Source of the DNA: Lysinibacillus sphaericus
GTDB taxonomy: Bacteria > Bacillota > Bacilli > Bacillales_A > Planococcaceae
Assembly: GCF_006864135.1 (NCBI RefSeq)
Contig: NZ_SADV01000003.1
Span: forward strand, 248,001-312,000
DNA: 64,000 nt
Direction: 5' to 3'
Part shown: in pieces, positions 43,402 to 50,876 of the stretch
Position numbering within the stretch: the stretch's first letter is position 1
Layout: every line of letters starts with the position of its first letter
The notes under the pieces: generated by a model
Told to the model about the DNA's origin: nothing
The model's input: the letters and a program-made list of their open reading frames with translations, nothing else
Databases searched by the model: none
Made by a program: the position numbers and the translations under genes

Positions 43402-43974
43402 ATGGCAAAGCCTACTGGTATCGAAAAGTCAGATTTATTAATGGCTGCCAAGTACAGTTTAGTAGAAAAAGGGATTGAAAAATTCACCTTAAAGGCTGTT
43501 GCTGAGCAAGCTGGTGTGACACAAGGAACTATTTATTATCATTTCAAATCAAAAGAGCAAATCATTCTCGAAATAGTTCAAGACATCTGTGATAATTCTT
43601 GGCATGAGATTTTGACGACCGATCAAGAAATGATTCAATCTGCACTTCTTTCTGCAAAAAGTCGATATGAAGATGATGCCTTTTATCATAAATTATTTTT
43701 CACCTTAATCGTCTTTGGCTTTACGAACCCGACTATTAGACAGCAAATTGGACAAATTTTAGCGGCCGAAAATGAACATTTGCGTAATATTTTAAACAAA
43801 TTATGGGATACATCACCAATTGATGGCGTGTCGATGGAAACTTGGAGCATTTTTTTCAACGCGCTAATTGATGGCTTGGCCATACAAGTGATGATGCGGG
43901 ACGATTTCGATATAGATGTATTTTATCAGCAATTAGAAAAAATCCTTGAGACATTACATCGTCTAGGAAAATAA
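43402..43974 (+). CDS. TetR-family regulator
   Basis: A 190-residue regulator. The helix-turn-helix is LKAVAEQAGVTQGTIYYHFK and the remainder is the helical ligand domain. Start ATG after GGGGGTG. It is followed 16 bases later by a DUF5367-like membrane gene, which it probably controls, together with itself through the palindrome at 43359-43378. Confidence 0.9.
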   Translation: MAKPTGIEKSDLLMAAKYSLVEKGIEKFTLKAVAEQAGVTQGTIYYHFKSKEQIILEIVQDICDNSWHEILTTDQEMIQSALLSAKSRYEDDAFYHKLFFTLIVFGFTNPTIRQQIGQILAAENEHLRNILNKLWDTSPIDGVSMETWSIFFNALIDGLAIQVMMRDDFDIDVFYQQLEKILETLHRLGK

Positions 43975-43990
43975 TTAGAGGAGGAACACT

Positions 43991-44389
43991 ATGCGATTCT
44001 TTTTATGCTGGGGTTTTGGGATTTGGTTTGTAGCAAGTGCCGTGTTTCGATTTATAGGGCATTACTTTTTTACCCTTAAAGAACCTCCCCTCATGATAGC
44101 TACTTACATTTTAGCTTTTCCAATCGTTTGGCTAGCGACAATACCTATTTATTCTATAAAAAAAATAAAAGGTACAGAGCGATTACTGGCTGCAATCTGC
44201 ATCGCATTACCTGGAATGCTTATCGATGCAGTCGTTTTATTAGTCTTCGACGATATGTTTCCCAACTTATCGGCTGTCTTAGATCGATATTTCGCCTCAT
44301 GGCTATTATGGGCTTATTCCCTAATTGTCATGACTGGTTTTACAAAGGCCACATTCGTGAGAAAAAAAACTATTCCTTCGTCAAATTAA
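43991..44389 (+). CDS. DUF5367-like membrane protein
   Basis: A 132-residue protein with four hydrophobic helices (about 5-27, 37-55, 65-85 and 105-122) and short polar links. This fits the DUF5367 family, which is often paired with TetR genes. Start after AGAGGAGG. The function is unknown; a small efflux or membrane-protection role is a guess from the context only. Confidence 0.7.
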   Translation: MRFFLCWGFGIWFVASAVFRFIGHYFFTLKEPPLMIATYILAFPIVWLATIPIYSIKKIKGTERLLAAICIALPGMLIDAVVLLVFDDMFPNLSAVLDRYFASWLLWAYSLIVMTGFTKATFVRKKTIPSSN

Positions 44390-44448
44390 AGGATTTGACA
44401 ATATAAGCCTAGAAGTAAGTATCGATTACAATTAAAGGAGTGGGAAAA

Positions 44449-44811
44449 ATGGTGATAGGCTTACATCACGTTCAAATAACAATTCCAAAAGGTGAAGAAG
44501 AACAAGGGAAACATTTTTACTGTCAAGTATTAGGACTACATGAACTTGAAAAGCCTGATTCGTTGAAAGGACGAGGTGGATTTTGGTTACAGGTCGGCAA
44601 TAAAGAGGTACATGTGGGGACAGAGGATGGCTTTGATAGATTAACGACAAAAGCTCATATTGCTTATCAAGTTGAAAATATAGAACATTGGAAGAAGGTC
44701 TTAGCCGAACACCATATAGAAATTTTCGATTCAGTTCCTATTCCTCATTTTGAACGCTTTGAATTTAGAGATCCATTCGGTAATAGAGTAGAGATGATTC
44801 AAGAAATTTAA
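44449..44811 (+). CDS. VOC-family (glyoxalase-like) protein
   Basis: A 120-residue single-module VOC protein. The first half begins IGLHHVQITIPKGEEEQG (metal-binding His) and the second half has KAHIAYQVENIEHWKKVL and the C-terminal FEFRDPFGNRVEMIQ with the conserved Glu. It probably dimerises to form the usual metal centre. The start at 44449 follows AAAGGAG at 8 bases; a GTG nine bases upstream overlaps the ribosome site. Relatives include fosfomycin-resistance, glyoxalase and dioxygenase enzymes. The substrate is unknown. Confidence 0.85.
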   Translation: MVIGLHHVQITIPKGEEEQGKHFYCQVLGLHELEKPDSLKGRGGFWLQVGNKEVHVGTEDGFDRLTTKAHIAYQVENIEHWKKVLAEHHIEIFDSVPIPHFERFEFRDPFGNRVEMIQEI

Positions 44812-45383
44812 GGAAAACAGTTGACTGGAAGGCATGCTGTAAATCTTCAGCAAAGCAACGCCGTTTTAACACAATGTCATCCGCCTTCTAAAGAGCAAAA
44901 AAGATCCACACACAAAGCTGTGCCTAAATTTGTAAGCATAATGAGAAGTACTAGGGGCGTTCGAGACCTATCTCGCTTGCGCTCCAGTGTCTCATTTGTG
45001 ACACTAATCCCCAACGCTCACTCCATGGAACCGCTATTTCTCGCTAGATCCCAAAGATGAACTATCGCTAAGTATTCCATGGTAATGTATATGTATGATT
45101 GTCGTTTAGTCTTTCAATGCCTCCTTTCAACGCATAGAAAAGCTTGTACTTCCTGCCCCTTTGACTGTCGTTTTCCACTAACACTTCACCCAACTGAAAC
45201 ATTTGTAATAGAACTGTAAATTAAGGCGATGAAGCCTTTTATATAAGGTGTTTACAGCGAATCCCCATCCAGCGTGGTAACAATTTCCTCAAAGAAGCCC
45301 TACTTTTTCATGCTACGATTAATTCCAGTGACAAACCAAATTAGGATTAATCCTAACAATAGCTTCAGGAGGAAATTAACAAC
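44812..45383. other. Intergenic stretch with repeat-like fragments
   Basis: No gene supported. It contains ATCCGCCTTCTAAAGAGC (about 44880), almost the same as ATCCACCTTCTAAAGAGC next to the arrays at about 10440, and a GC-richer block at about 44950-45010 with a GTGTCTCATTTGTGACAC dyad. The end carries an AGGATTAATCCT palindrome and the AGGAGG ribosome site of the next gene. Confidence 0.4.
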
Positions 45384-46316
45384 ATGAATAAACGATTTTT
45401 AACAACAACATTAGCATTGACGATAGGTTTTAGCACAGTGGGGATGGTACAGCCAACTGTTCAACCTATAGAAGTTGAGGCTGCAACAACAAATGCCTAT
45501 AATAACTCACAAGCTGTTAATGCGAAAGCAGATCAACTAATTCAAACTGGAAAAAGCTTAATTGGTAAGGCAACGTACAGCAATTCTGTATACAAGGCTA
45601 CATATCCTTATAAATTTTCTTGTGCTTCATTTATTATGTACATTTTCGAGAAAAATGGTGTTGACCTTGCAACTTATAATGAAGATTATATGTTACAGCA
45701 AGGAACGCCGGTTAACAGAAATCAATTACAAAAAGGTGATTTACTATTCTTTAAGAGTAAAAAAACTGGGACAGACCCTGACCACGTTGGTATGTATATC
45801 GGAAACAACAAAATGATTCATATGGCTGATTCCAAGCAAAATATTGTGATTTCTGATTTAAATAGTAAACCATATTATAAAGATAATTATGTAGGGGCAC
45901 GTAGAGTATTACCTTCATTACTGTCAGCTAATCCTGCAACGAAAGGCGATAAGATTGTTGAAAACGCCTTTAATTATAAAAATAAAGTAACGATGAGCTC
46001 AACAAATAATGAAGCAAGTCTTCGCTTTACAGCGCCAGGATATGTAGATTTCGTCTATCGTAAAAGTGGAGTTAAACTTGGTACAACCAATTTAAAGCAA
46101 CTAATGAATGTTGGAACAACGGTTTCACGTACCAATTTAAAAAAGGGTGATTTAGTGTTCTTTAATAGTGCTAAAGGCTCTAAAAACCCTTCACAAGTAG
46201 CTATCTATGCCGGAGATCAACGTATTATCATTCCAAGTTCAAGTGGTATTACTACAAGAGTACTAATGGTTGACTATTATAAAGAGCATTATATTACAGC
46301 AAAACGTGTTTTTTAA
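45384..46316 (+). CDS. Secreted NlpC/P60 protein, two domains, second inactive
   Basis: A 310-residue secreted protein with a signal peptide of about 33 residues (cut near VEA-AT). Two NlpC/P60-like domains follow. The first has the catalytic triad positions Cys80 (KFSCASF), His134 (DHVGMYIG) and His146 (MIHMADS). The second repeats the fold (about 190-310), but Ala217, Gln271 and Ile283 stand at the three catalytic positions, so it should be inactive. The first domain should cut peptidoglycan stem peptides. The second may bind wall or peptide. It lies next to the Mur-ligase/ATP-grasp cluster. Start after AGGAGG. Confidence 0.85.
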   Translation: MNKRFLTTTLALTIGFSTVGMVQPTVQPIEVEAATTNAYNNSQAVNAKADQLIQTGKSLIGKATYSNSVYKATYPYKFSCASFIMYIFEKNGVDLATYNEDYMLQQGTPVNRNQLQKGDLLFFKSKKTGTDPDHVGMYIGNNKMIHMADSKQNIVISDLNSKPYYKDNYVGARRVLPSLLSANPATKGDKIVENAFNYKNKVTMSSTNNEASLRFTAPGYVDFVYRKSGVKLGTTNLKQLMNVGTTVSRTNLKKGDLVFFNSAKGSKNPSQVAIYAGDQRIIIPSSSGITTRVLMVDYYKEHYITAKRVF

Positions 46317-46409
46317 GAACGTTTACTAGCATCATTTCAAATACTTGAATTTGCAATGCTCAACACAATTAATGTTTGCTGGAACAAATGTGTTTCAACA
46401 AACAAAAAT

Positions 46410-46463
46410 ACCGAACTATCCAATGAAACGCTTATGAAGGGTTTCGGAATAGTTCGGTTTTTC
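46410..46463 (+). terminator. Terminator of the NlpC/P60 gene
   Basis: ACCGAACTAT-CC-GAAAC and GTTTC-GG-ATAGTTCGGT arms followed by TTTTTCT. Confidence 0.88.
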
Positions 46464-46525
46464 TAGTTATTGTGAGATTATTTGGCTTTATGAAGGAGCC
46501 TTTTCGTTATGTCCCAGCTTGTTAA

Positions 46526-47911
46526 TTATTTACGTTTTAACTGATTCGCAAATTCTATCATAGATCTGCTAGACATTGGACCTTTAATAAGGACAATGGT
46601 TTCACTATCAAGCTTCTGCTTTAGTACATCTAAAACACCTGTCACATCTTTAAACTTATGAACATCTGCCTTGGTGCCGTCCTTCAACGCTTGGTTCGCA
46701 ATATTTTCTGCTCTATTGCCAATAGTAATAAGCGTATCAATAGTTCTTTTCGCAACCATTGTGCCAATTTCTCGATGATATTTTTCTTCGAAATTTCCTA
46801 ACCTCTTAATGTCACCTAAAATAAGAATTACTTTCTTCCCTTTTCCTATCGTATCTAAAACCTTTAGTGCCGCTTCAACAGAAGTCGGGTTATTTGTCCA
46901 AGTATCATCTATTATAGTACATTTACCGATGCCTGTAGAAAATTCTAAGTGTCTTGCCATCGCTTTGAACGTTTTTAATTGCGAAATTGCAACAGCAATG
47001 GAAAGTCCCATTTCCTTTACGGCAGCTATAGCCGCTAATGCGTTATATACTTGGTGTTCTCCGTATCCTGGAACAAATAAATTGTATTTGTTATTTGACA
47101 CTTTTAGTACAAATTTCATGCCGCCTTTTGTAAATTGTATATTCGTAGCTTGATAATCTGCCTTTTCGTTAACGCCAAAGGTAATAATCTTTCCTTTAAA
47201 TTTATTTAGGGGGATTTTTTTAATGTTTTCATCATCACCATTAATGATTAACGTGCCATCTTTTCTTATTCCTTCTACAATTTCAGCCTTTGCCTTGATA
47301 TAGCCATCTAGATTATTGCATCCATCTAAATGATGGACACCAATATTCGTAATAATACCAATCGTAGGCTGATAGATCATACATTGGTGTTTAATATTAC
47401 CGATATTACCTAGTCCTAATTCAAAGATAGCTGCTTTTGTATTCTGATCAATTCCAGTCAAGTACGGTAAGGATTGCCGTGGCTCATTTTTACTACTGAC
47501 AGATGCTTGAACATTCCATTCCTTACTAGCTATATGTTTAATCATTTCTTTCGTTGTCGTTTTACCACATGTTCCGGTCAAAGCAACGACTGGTATTTGA
47601 AATAAATTTCTGTAATGTCCCATAAATTTCCAATAGGCATGCAAAATAGTCTTGACGCGTATAACGGTCGTATTTTTCAGCGCATTTTTCAATTCCTCTG
47701 ATGATTTATCAGAAATGACAAGAGATGGTCCCTTTCGATCTATTTCTTGCCAGTTAATTTGATCACTTTTACTAACAAACATAAGTGTATGATTTTGAGT
47801 CAGTTCATGTCGGTTATAATAAATTGCATGTTTAACAGACCAGTGTTCAGAACCGCTTAATAATTCTCCTTGTAATAATTTTCTTATATCGCTCACACTT
47901 ATATGTTGCAA
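46526..47911 (-). CDS. Stand-alone MurF-like ligase (1)
   Basis: A 461-residue Mur-ligase. It has a short MurF-like N-terminal domain (1-105), then the central ATPase with P-loop LTGTCGKTT (111-119), the GLGNIG and ITNIGVHHLDG segments, carbamyl-Lys region YIKAKAEI (about 204-211) and the C-terminal domain with LILGDIKRLG. Housekeeping MurF has DDxYNANPxS; here it reads DDTWTNNPTS (335-344), and the N-terminal domain is divergent. It therefore may ligate a different amino acid or dipeptide. It starts with a TTG (GGGGGC 8 bases upstream), 131 bases after the second MurF-like gene. Confidence 0.82.
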   Translation of the reverse strand: MQHISVSDIRKLLQGELLSGSEHWSVKHAIYYNRHELTQNHTLMFVSKSDQINWQEIDRKGPSLVISDKSSEELKNALKNTTVIRVKTILHAYWKFMGHYRNLFQIPVVALTGTCGKTTTKEMIKHIASKEWNVQASVSSKNEPRQSLPYLTGIDQNTKAAIFELGLGNIGNIKHQCMIYQPTIGIITNIGVHHLDGCNNLDGYIKAKAEIVEGIRKDGTLIINGDDENIKKIPLNKFKGKIITFGVNEKADYQATNIQFTKGGMKFVLKVSNNKYNLFVPGYGEHQVYNALAAIAAVKEMGLSIAVAISQLKTFKAMARHLEFSTGIGKCTIIDDTWTNNPTSVEAALKVLDTIGKGKKVILILGDIKRLGNFEEKYHREIGTMVAKRTIDTLITIGNRAENIANQALKDGTKADVHKFKDVTGVLDVLKQKLDSETIVLIKGPMSSRSMIEFANQLKRK

Positions 47912-48042
47912 GTTAACTACGCCCCCTTTCTATAAAATTATTTCTGAATAAATGCGTATCATAGTTTATGCATTTCTAGCAATTAACTATAAATATGCTC
48001 TTTCTAGTAAATGATAAAAAATAATATTTATTTAGGTGAAAT

Positions 48043-49437
48043 CTATTCAGAAGTTGAAGATTTTTTTATTTTTAAATCATCTGCCAACTTAGAAACTTCT
48101 TTACTATACATATCACCTTTAATGAAAAGAACTGTATTTTCATCTACAATTTCTTCTAACAATTTATAGACGCGCGTACTATTTTTAAAAATATACACCG
48201 GTGAACTCATTCCTGCCTCAATGGCGTGAAGCGCCATAATACTTGCATGTTCCCCTATCGTAATCAGTACATCGACTCCAATTTCACTAATTAATTCTCC
48301 CGCTTGTTCGTGAATTATATATCCCCAAGACCCTAAATCTGTTATCGTCCCAATAATGGCAATCTTTTTCTTGCCCTCCCCGAGAGCCTTCAAAACCTTT
48401 AATCCTGCCTCCAAAGAAGTAGTCGTTATATTCCATGTATCATCTAGTAATATGGAATTATTAATGCCCTTAAACACCTGAAGCTGCTTATTTAATTTTC
48501 GGAATGATTGCAGTTGTTCAGCTGCTAAAGAAATCGGCAAACCCATTTCACAAATAGCTGCAATTGCCGTGAGCGCATTATATACTTGATGCTCGCCAAA
48601 ACCTGGTACATAGATTTCATAGAGTTTCTTCTTATGATAAACATTGAACAGCATACCATTTTTGTGGTAGCGAATATTTCTTGCCTGGAAATCACAGGAT
48701 TCATGCTTACCTACTTTTATAATGCGTCCTTGAAACTTCGATAAATCTATTTTACTGGTGTTGACATCATCAGCATTAAGGATTAAGGAGCCTGTGGGAC
48801 TAATAATGTCCAGCATTTCACCCTTTGCTTGGATATACCCCTCTAAAGTTTTACAATAATTTAAATGGTGTGCCCCAATATTTGTAATAATCCCAATAGT
48901 CGGCTTGAAATAGTCCCCCGCAAGCTTGATGTCCCCCGGTGAACCAACAGCAGTTTCAAAAACGGCTGCATCGGTACGATCATCAATATTCAGTAAATAT
49001 TGTAAAGAAGCAGTTCTAGAATTACTACTAAGTGGCGTGGATACTACATTTTTTTCTGCAGAAAGGATATGTTTGATCATTTCCTTCGTCGTCGATTTTC
49101 CAGAAGTACCCGTAATGGCTACTACAGGGATCTTAAATTGATTACGATAAAAATTTACAAACTTCCAATAGGCCTCATCTGAATCTTCTACTCTAATCAT
49201 AATTATTTGCTCAGGTAATTCATTTTGACTGTATCGTCTATCGGTTACAAGCACTATAGGATAAAGTGACTTATACTCTTTCCAGTTCACAATACGCTTA
49301 TTTGTAAAAAGGACGGTATTTGGTTTTTTCACTTGCTTCAGTCGATAAGCTCCATGTTGAATCAACACTTCGTCCGACCCTTGCACTAATTGGCCTGCAG
49401 TTATCGCTTTTAAATCCTGCACCGTAAGAGGCTTCAT
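48043..49437 (-). CDS. Stand-alone MurF-like ligase (2)
   Basis: A 464-residue Mur-ligase. Layout matches ligase 1: N-terminal domain, P-loop ITGTSGKST (108-116), ITNIGAHHLNYC, KGDMYSKEVSKLADDL near the end. The acceptor-site motif is LLDDTWNITTTS instead of DDxYNANPxS. Pairwise similarity to ligase 1 is obvious by eye, so the two arose by duplication. The start at 49437 has AGGAGGGGAGA upstream; in-frame codons further 5-prime lack a ribosome site. It is divergent from the ATP-grasp gene, with 149 bases between the starts. Confidence 0.82.
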   Translation of the reverse strand: MKPLTVQDLKAITAGQLVQGSDEVLIQHGAYRLKQVKKPNTVLFTNKRIVNWKEYKSLYPIVLVTDRRYSQNELPEQIIMIRVEDSDEAYWKFVNFYRNQFKIPVVAITGTSGKSTTKEMIKHILSAEKNVVSTPLSSNSRTASLQYLLNIDDRTDAAVFETAVGSPGDIKLAGDYFKPTIGIITNIGAHHLNYCKTLEGYIQAKGEMLDIISPTGSLILNADDVNTSKIDLSKFQGRIIKVGKHESCDFQARNIRYHKNGMLFNVYHKKKLYEIYVPGFGEHQVYNALTAIAAICEMGLPISLAAEQLQSFRKLNKQLQVFKGINNSILLDDTWNITTTSLEAGLKVLKALGEGKKKIAIIGTITDLGSWGYIIHEQAGELISEIGVDVLITIGEHASIMALHAIEAGMSSPVYIFKNSTRVYKLLEEIVDENTVLFIKGDMYSKEVSKLADDLKIKKSSTSE

Positions 49438-49586
49438 ATCAATCTCCCCTCCTTTCCCCTCTAGTATATGTAACTTCTTAAAAGTTGCTTGGATGGATGC
49501 AAGATACATAACTAGAAGAAATCTATTTCTTCGCATATATATATAGTTGATTAAGTATCTAACGAACAATAGAAGGAGTGATATAA

Positions 49587-50789
49587 CTGAAAACAATTAT
49601 ATTTATCGGCACTAACAAATCCGGGTCAAGTCGTGAAGCAACAAGAGCAGCAGAAAACCTAGGTTATTATACTGTCCTTTTTACAAACAATAAAAAGCAG
49701 TTACAACAGAGAAAAGCCTACCCAGATATTCATAAAATGATTCTTATTGATACTTCGAATATAGAGGACATGAAAGATGAAATTTATAATTTAACTAAAA
49801 CTGGGTTAGAAATAAAATCTATTGTTAGTTTTGTCGATCCTTTTGTCCATATTGCCTCAATTTTATGTGATGAATTTTGCGATAACTATACATCTTCAAC
49901 AGCTATCGAAATAATGGAGGATAAAGAAAAAACGAGAAATTTTTTAAAAAACCAGCCTTATTCTCCTAAGTTTTTTCTTCTCAAGCCAAATGAGTCCATC
50001 TCTAATAACATTGAATTTCCGCTTATTGTAAAATCTCCAAAATCAACAGGCTCCAAAGATGTATTGTTAGCAAACGACTCAGACCAACTGAAGAAACATC
50101 TGAGCCATCTGCGCAGCAAAAATCCCCGTGAAACAATAATGATTGAAGAATATATCGAAGGTCCACAATATTTAGTAGAAGCACTTGTCTATAAACGGCA
50201 AGCTAATATCATCGGTATTATTGAACAAGAAATTACTCAAGGTAAACGTTTTATCATTACTGGTTATGGTGTTCTCGTTAAAGCTCCGAAAGAAATTCAA
50301 GCAGGTCTTGAGGAAGTTCTTCAGTCTATTGTTAAAGCGTTTAACATCGAAAATGGTGCTCTGCATTTAGAGCTTCGTTTAACAAAGAATGGCTGGAAGC
50401 TTATAGAGATTAATCCACGAATCTCAGGGGGAGCAATGAATACGATGCTACACGCCGCCTTTGGATTTAATTTAGTGAAAGAAACACTTAAAGTATTTTT
50501 AGGTGAGCGTCCCGATATCAAACCAAAGCACAGAAAGTTTGTCTATACAAAATACGTCATTGTGGAAAGTAAAGGGATTTTAGAAAAAGTTATTGGAAGA
50601 AATAAAGCAGCTCATTCACCTGGAGTTGTGGATGTATATGTGAAGCCGAGAAGAGGGACATTGCTAATCCCTCCCTTATCGATGGGACATCGTTATGCAT
50701 ATGTAATCGCGGAAGGTGCAACATTAGCGGAAGCTAAAAATAAAGCCATTAACGCCGCAAAAGAAATAAAGTTCATTCTAAAATCTTAA
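49587..50789 (+). CDS. ATP-grasp ligase with CTG start
   Basis: A 400-residue ATP-grasp enzyme of the carboxylate-amine ligase type (biotin-carboxylase/BacD/LnmJ-like group). The N-terminal Rossmann part begins KTIIFIGTNKSGSSREA, the ATP-binding part has FPLIVKSPKSTGSKD and IEEYIEGPQYLVEAL, and the Mg site is KLIEINPRISGG. The true start is CTG at 49587 (AAGGAG 8 bases upstream). The first ATG in frame, at 49737, would remove 50 residues of the Rossmann fold. It should activate a carboxylate as acyl phosphate and join it to an amine. It lies beside three Mur-ligase domains. Confidence 0.82.
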   Translation: MKTIIFIGTNKSGSSREATRAAENLGYYTVLFTNNKKQLQQRKAYPDIHKMILIDTSNIEDMKDEIYNLTKTGLEIKSIVSFVDPFVHIASILCDEFCDNYTSSTAIEIMEDKEKTRNFLKNQPYSPKFFLLKPNESISNNIEFPLIVKSPKSTGSKDVLLANDSDQLKKHLSHLRSKNPRETIMIEEYIEGPQYLVEALVYKRQANIIGIIEQEITQGKRFIITGYGVLVKAPKEIQAGLEEVLQSIVKAFNIENGALHLELRLTKNGWKLIEINPRISGGAMNTMLHAAFGFNLVKETLKVFLGERPDIKPKHRKFVYTKYVIVESKGILEKVIGRNKAAHSPGVVDVYVKPRRGTLLIPPLSMGHRYAYVIAEGATLAEAKNKAINAAKEIKFILKS

Positions 50790-50820
50790 TTTCTTTCAAT
50801 GCTCTCATTATTTAGCTATA

Positions 50821-50875
50821 AAAAATATCCCGAATAATTGTATCCTTCAAAAGGTCAATTACTCGGGCTTTTTTA
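50821..50875. terminator. Bidirectional terminator
   Basis: CCCGAATAATTG and CAATTACTCGGG arms around TATCCTTCAAAAGGT, with T tracts on both sides. It separates the convergent ATP-grasp gene and the fusion gene. Confidence 0.88.
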
Positions 50876-50876
50876 T

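Noticed and set aside
45960-46316. Second active NlpC/P60 peptidase domain
   Set aside because: All three catalytic positions are replaced (Ala, Gln, Ile).
46526-47911. Housekeeping cell-wall MurF
   Set aside because: The acceptor motif is changed, a paralogue lies next door, and there is no ddl or mur gene context.
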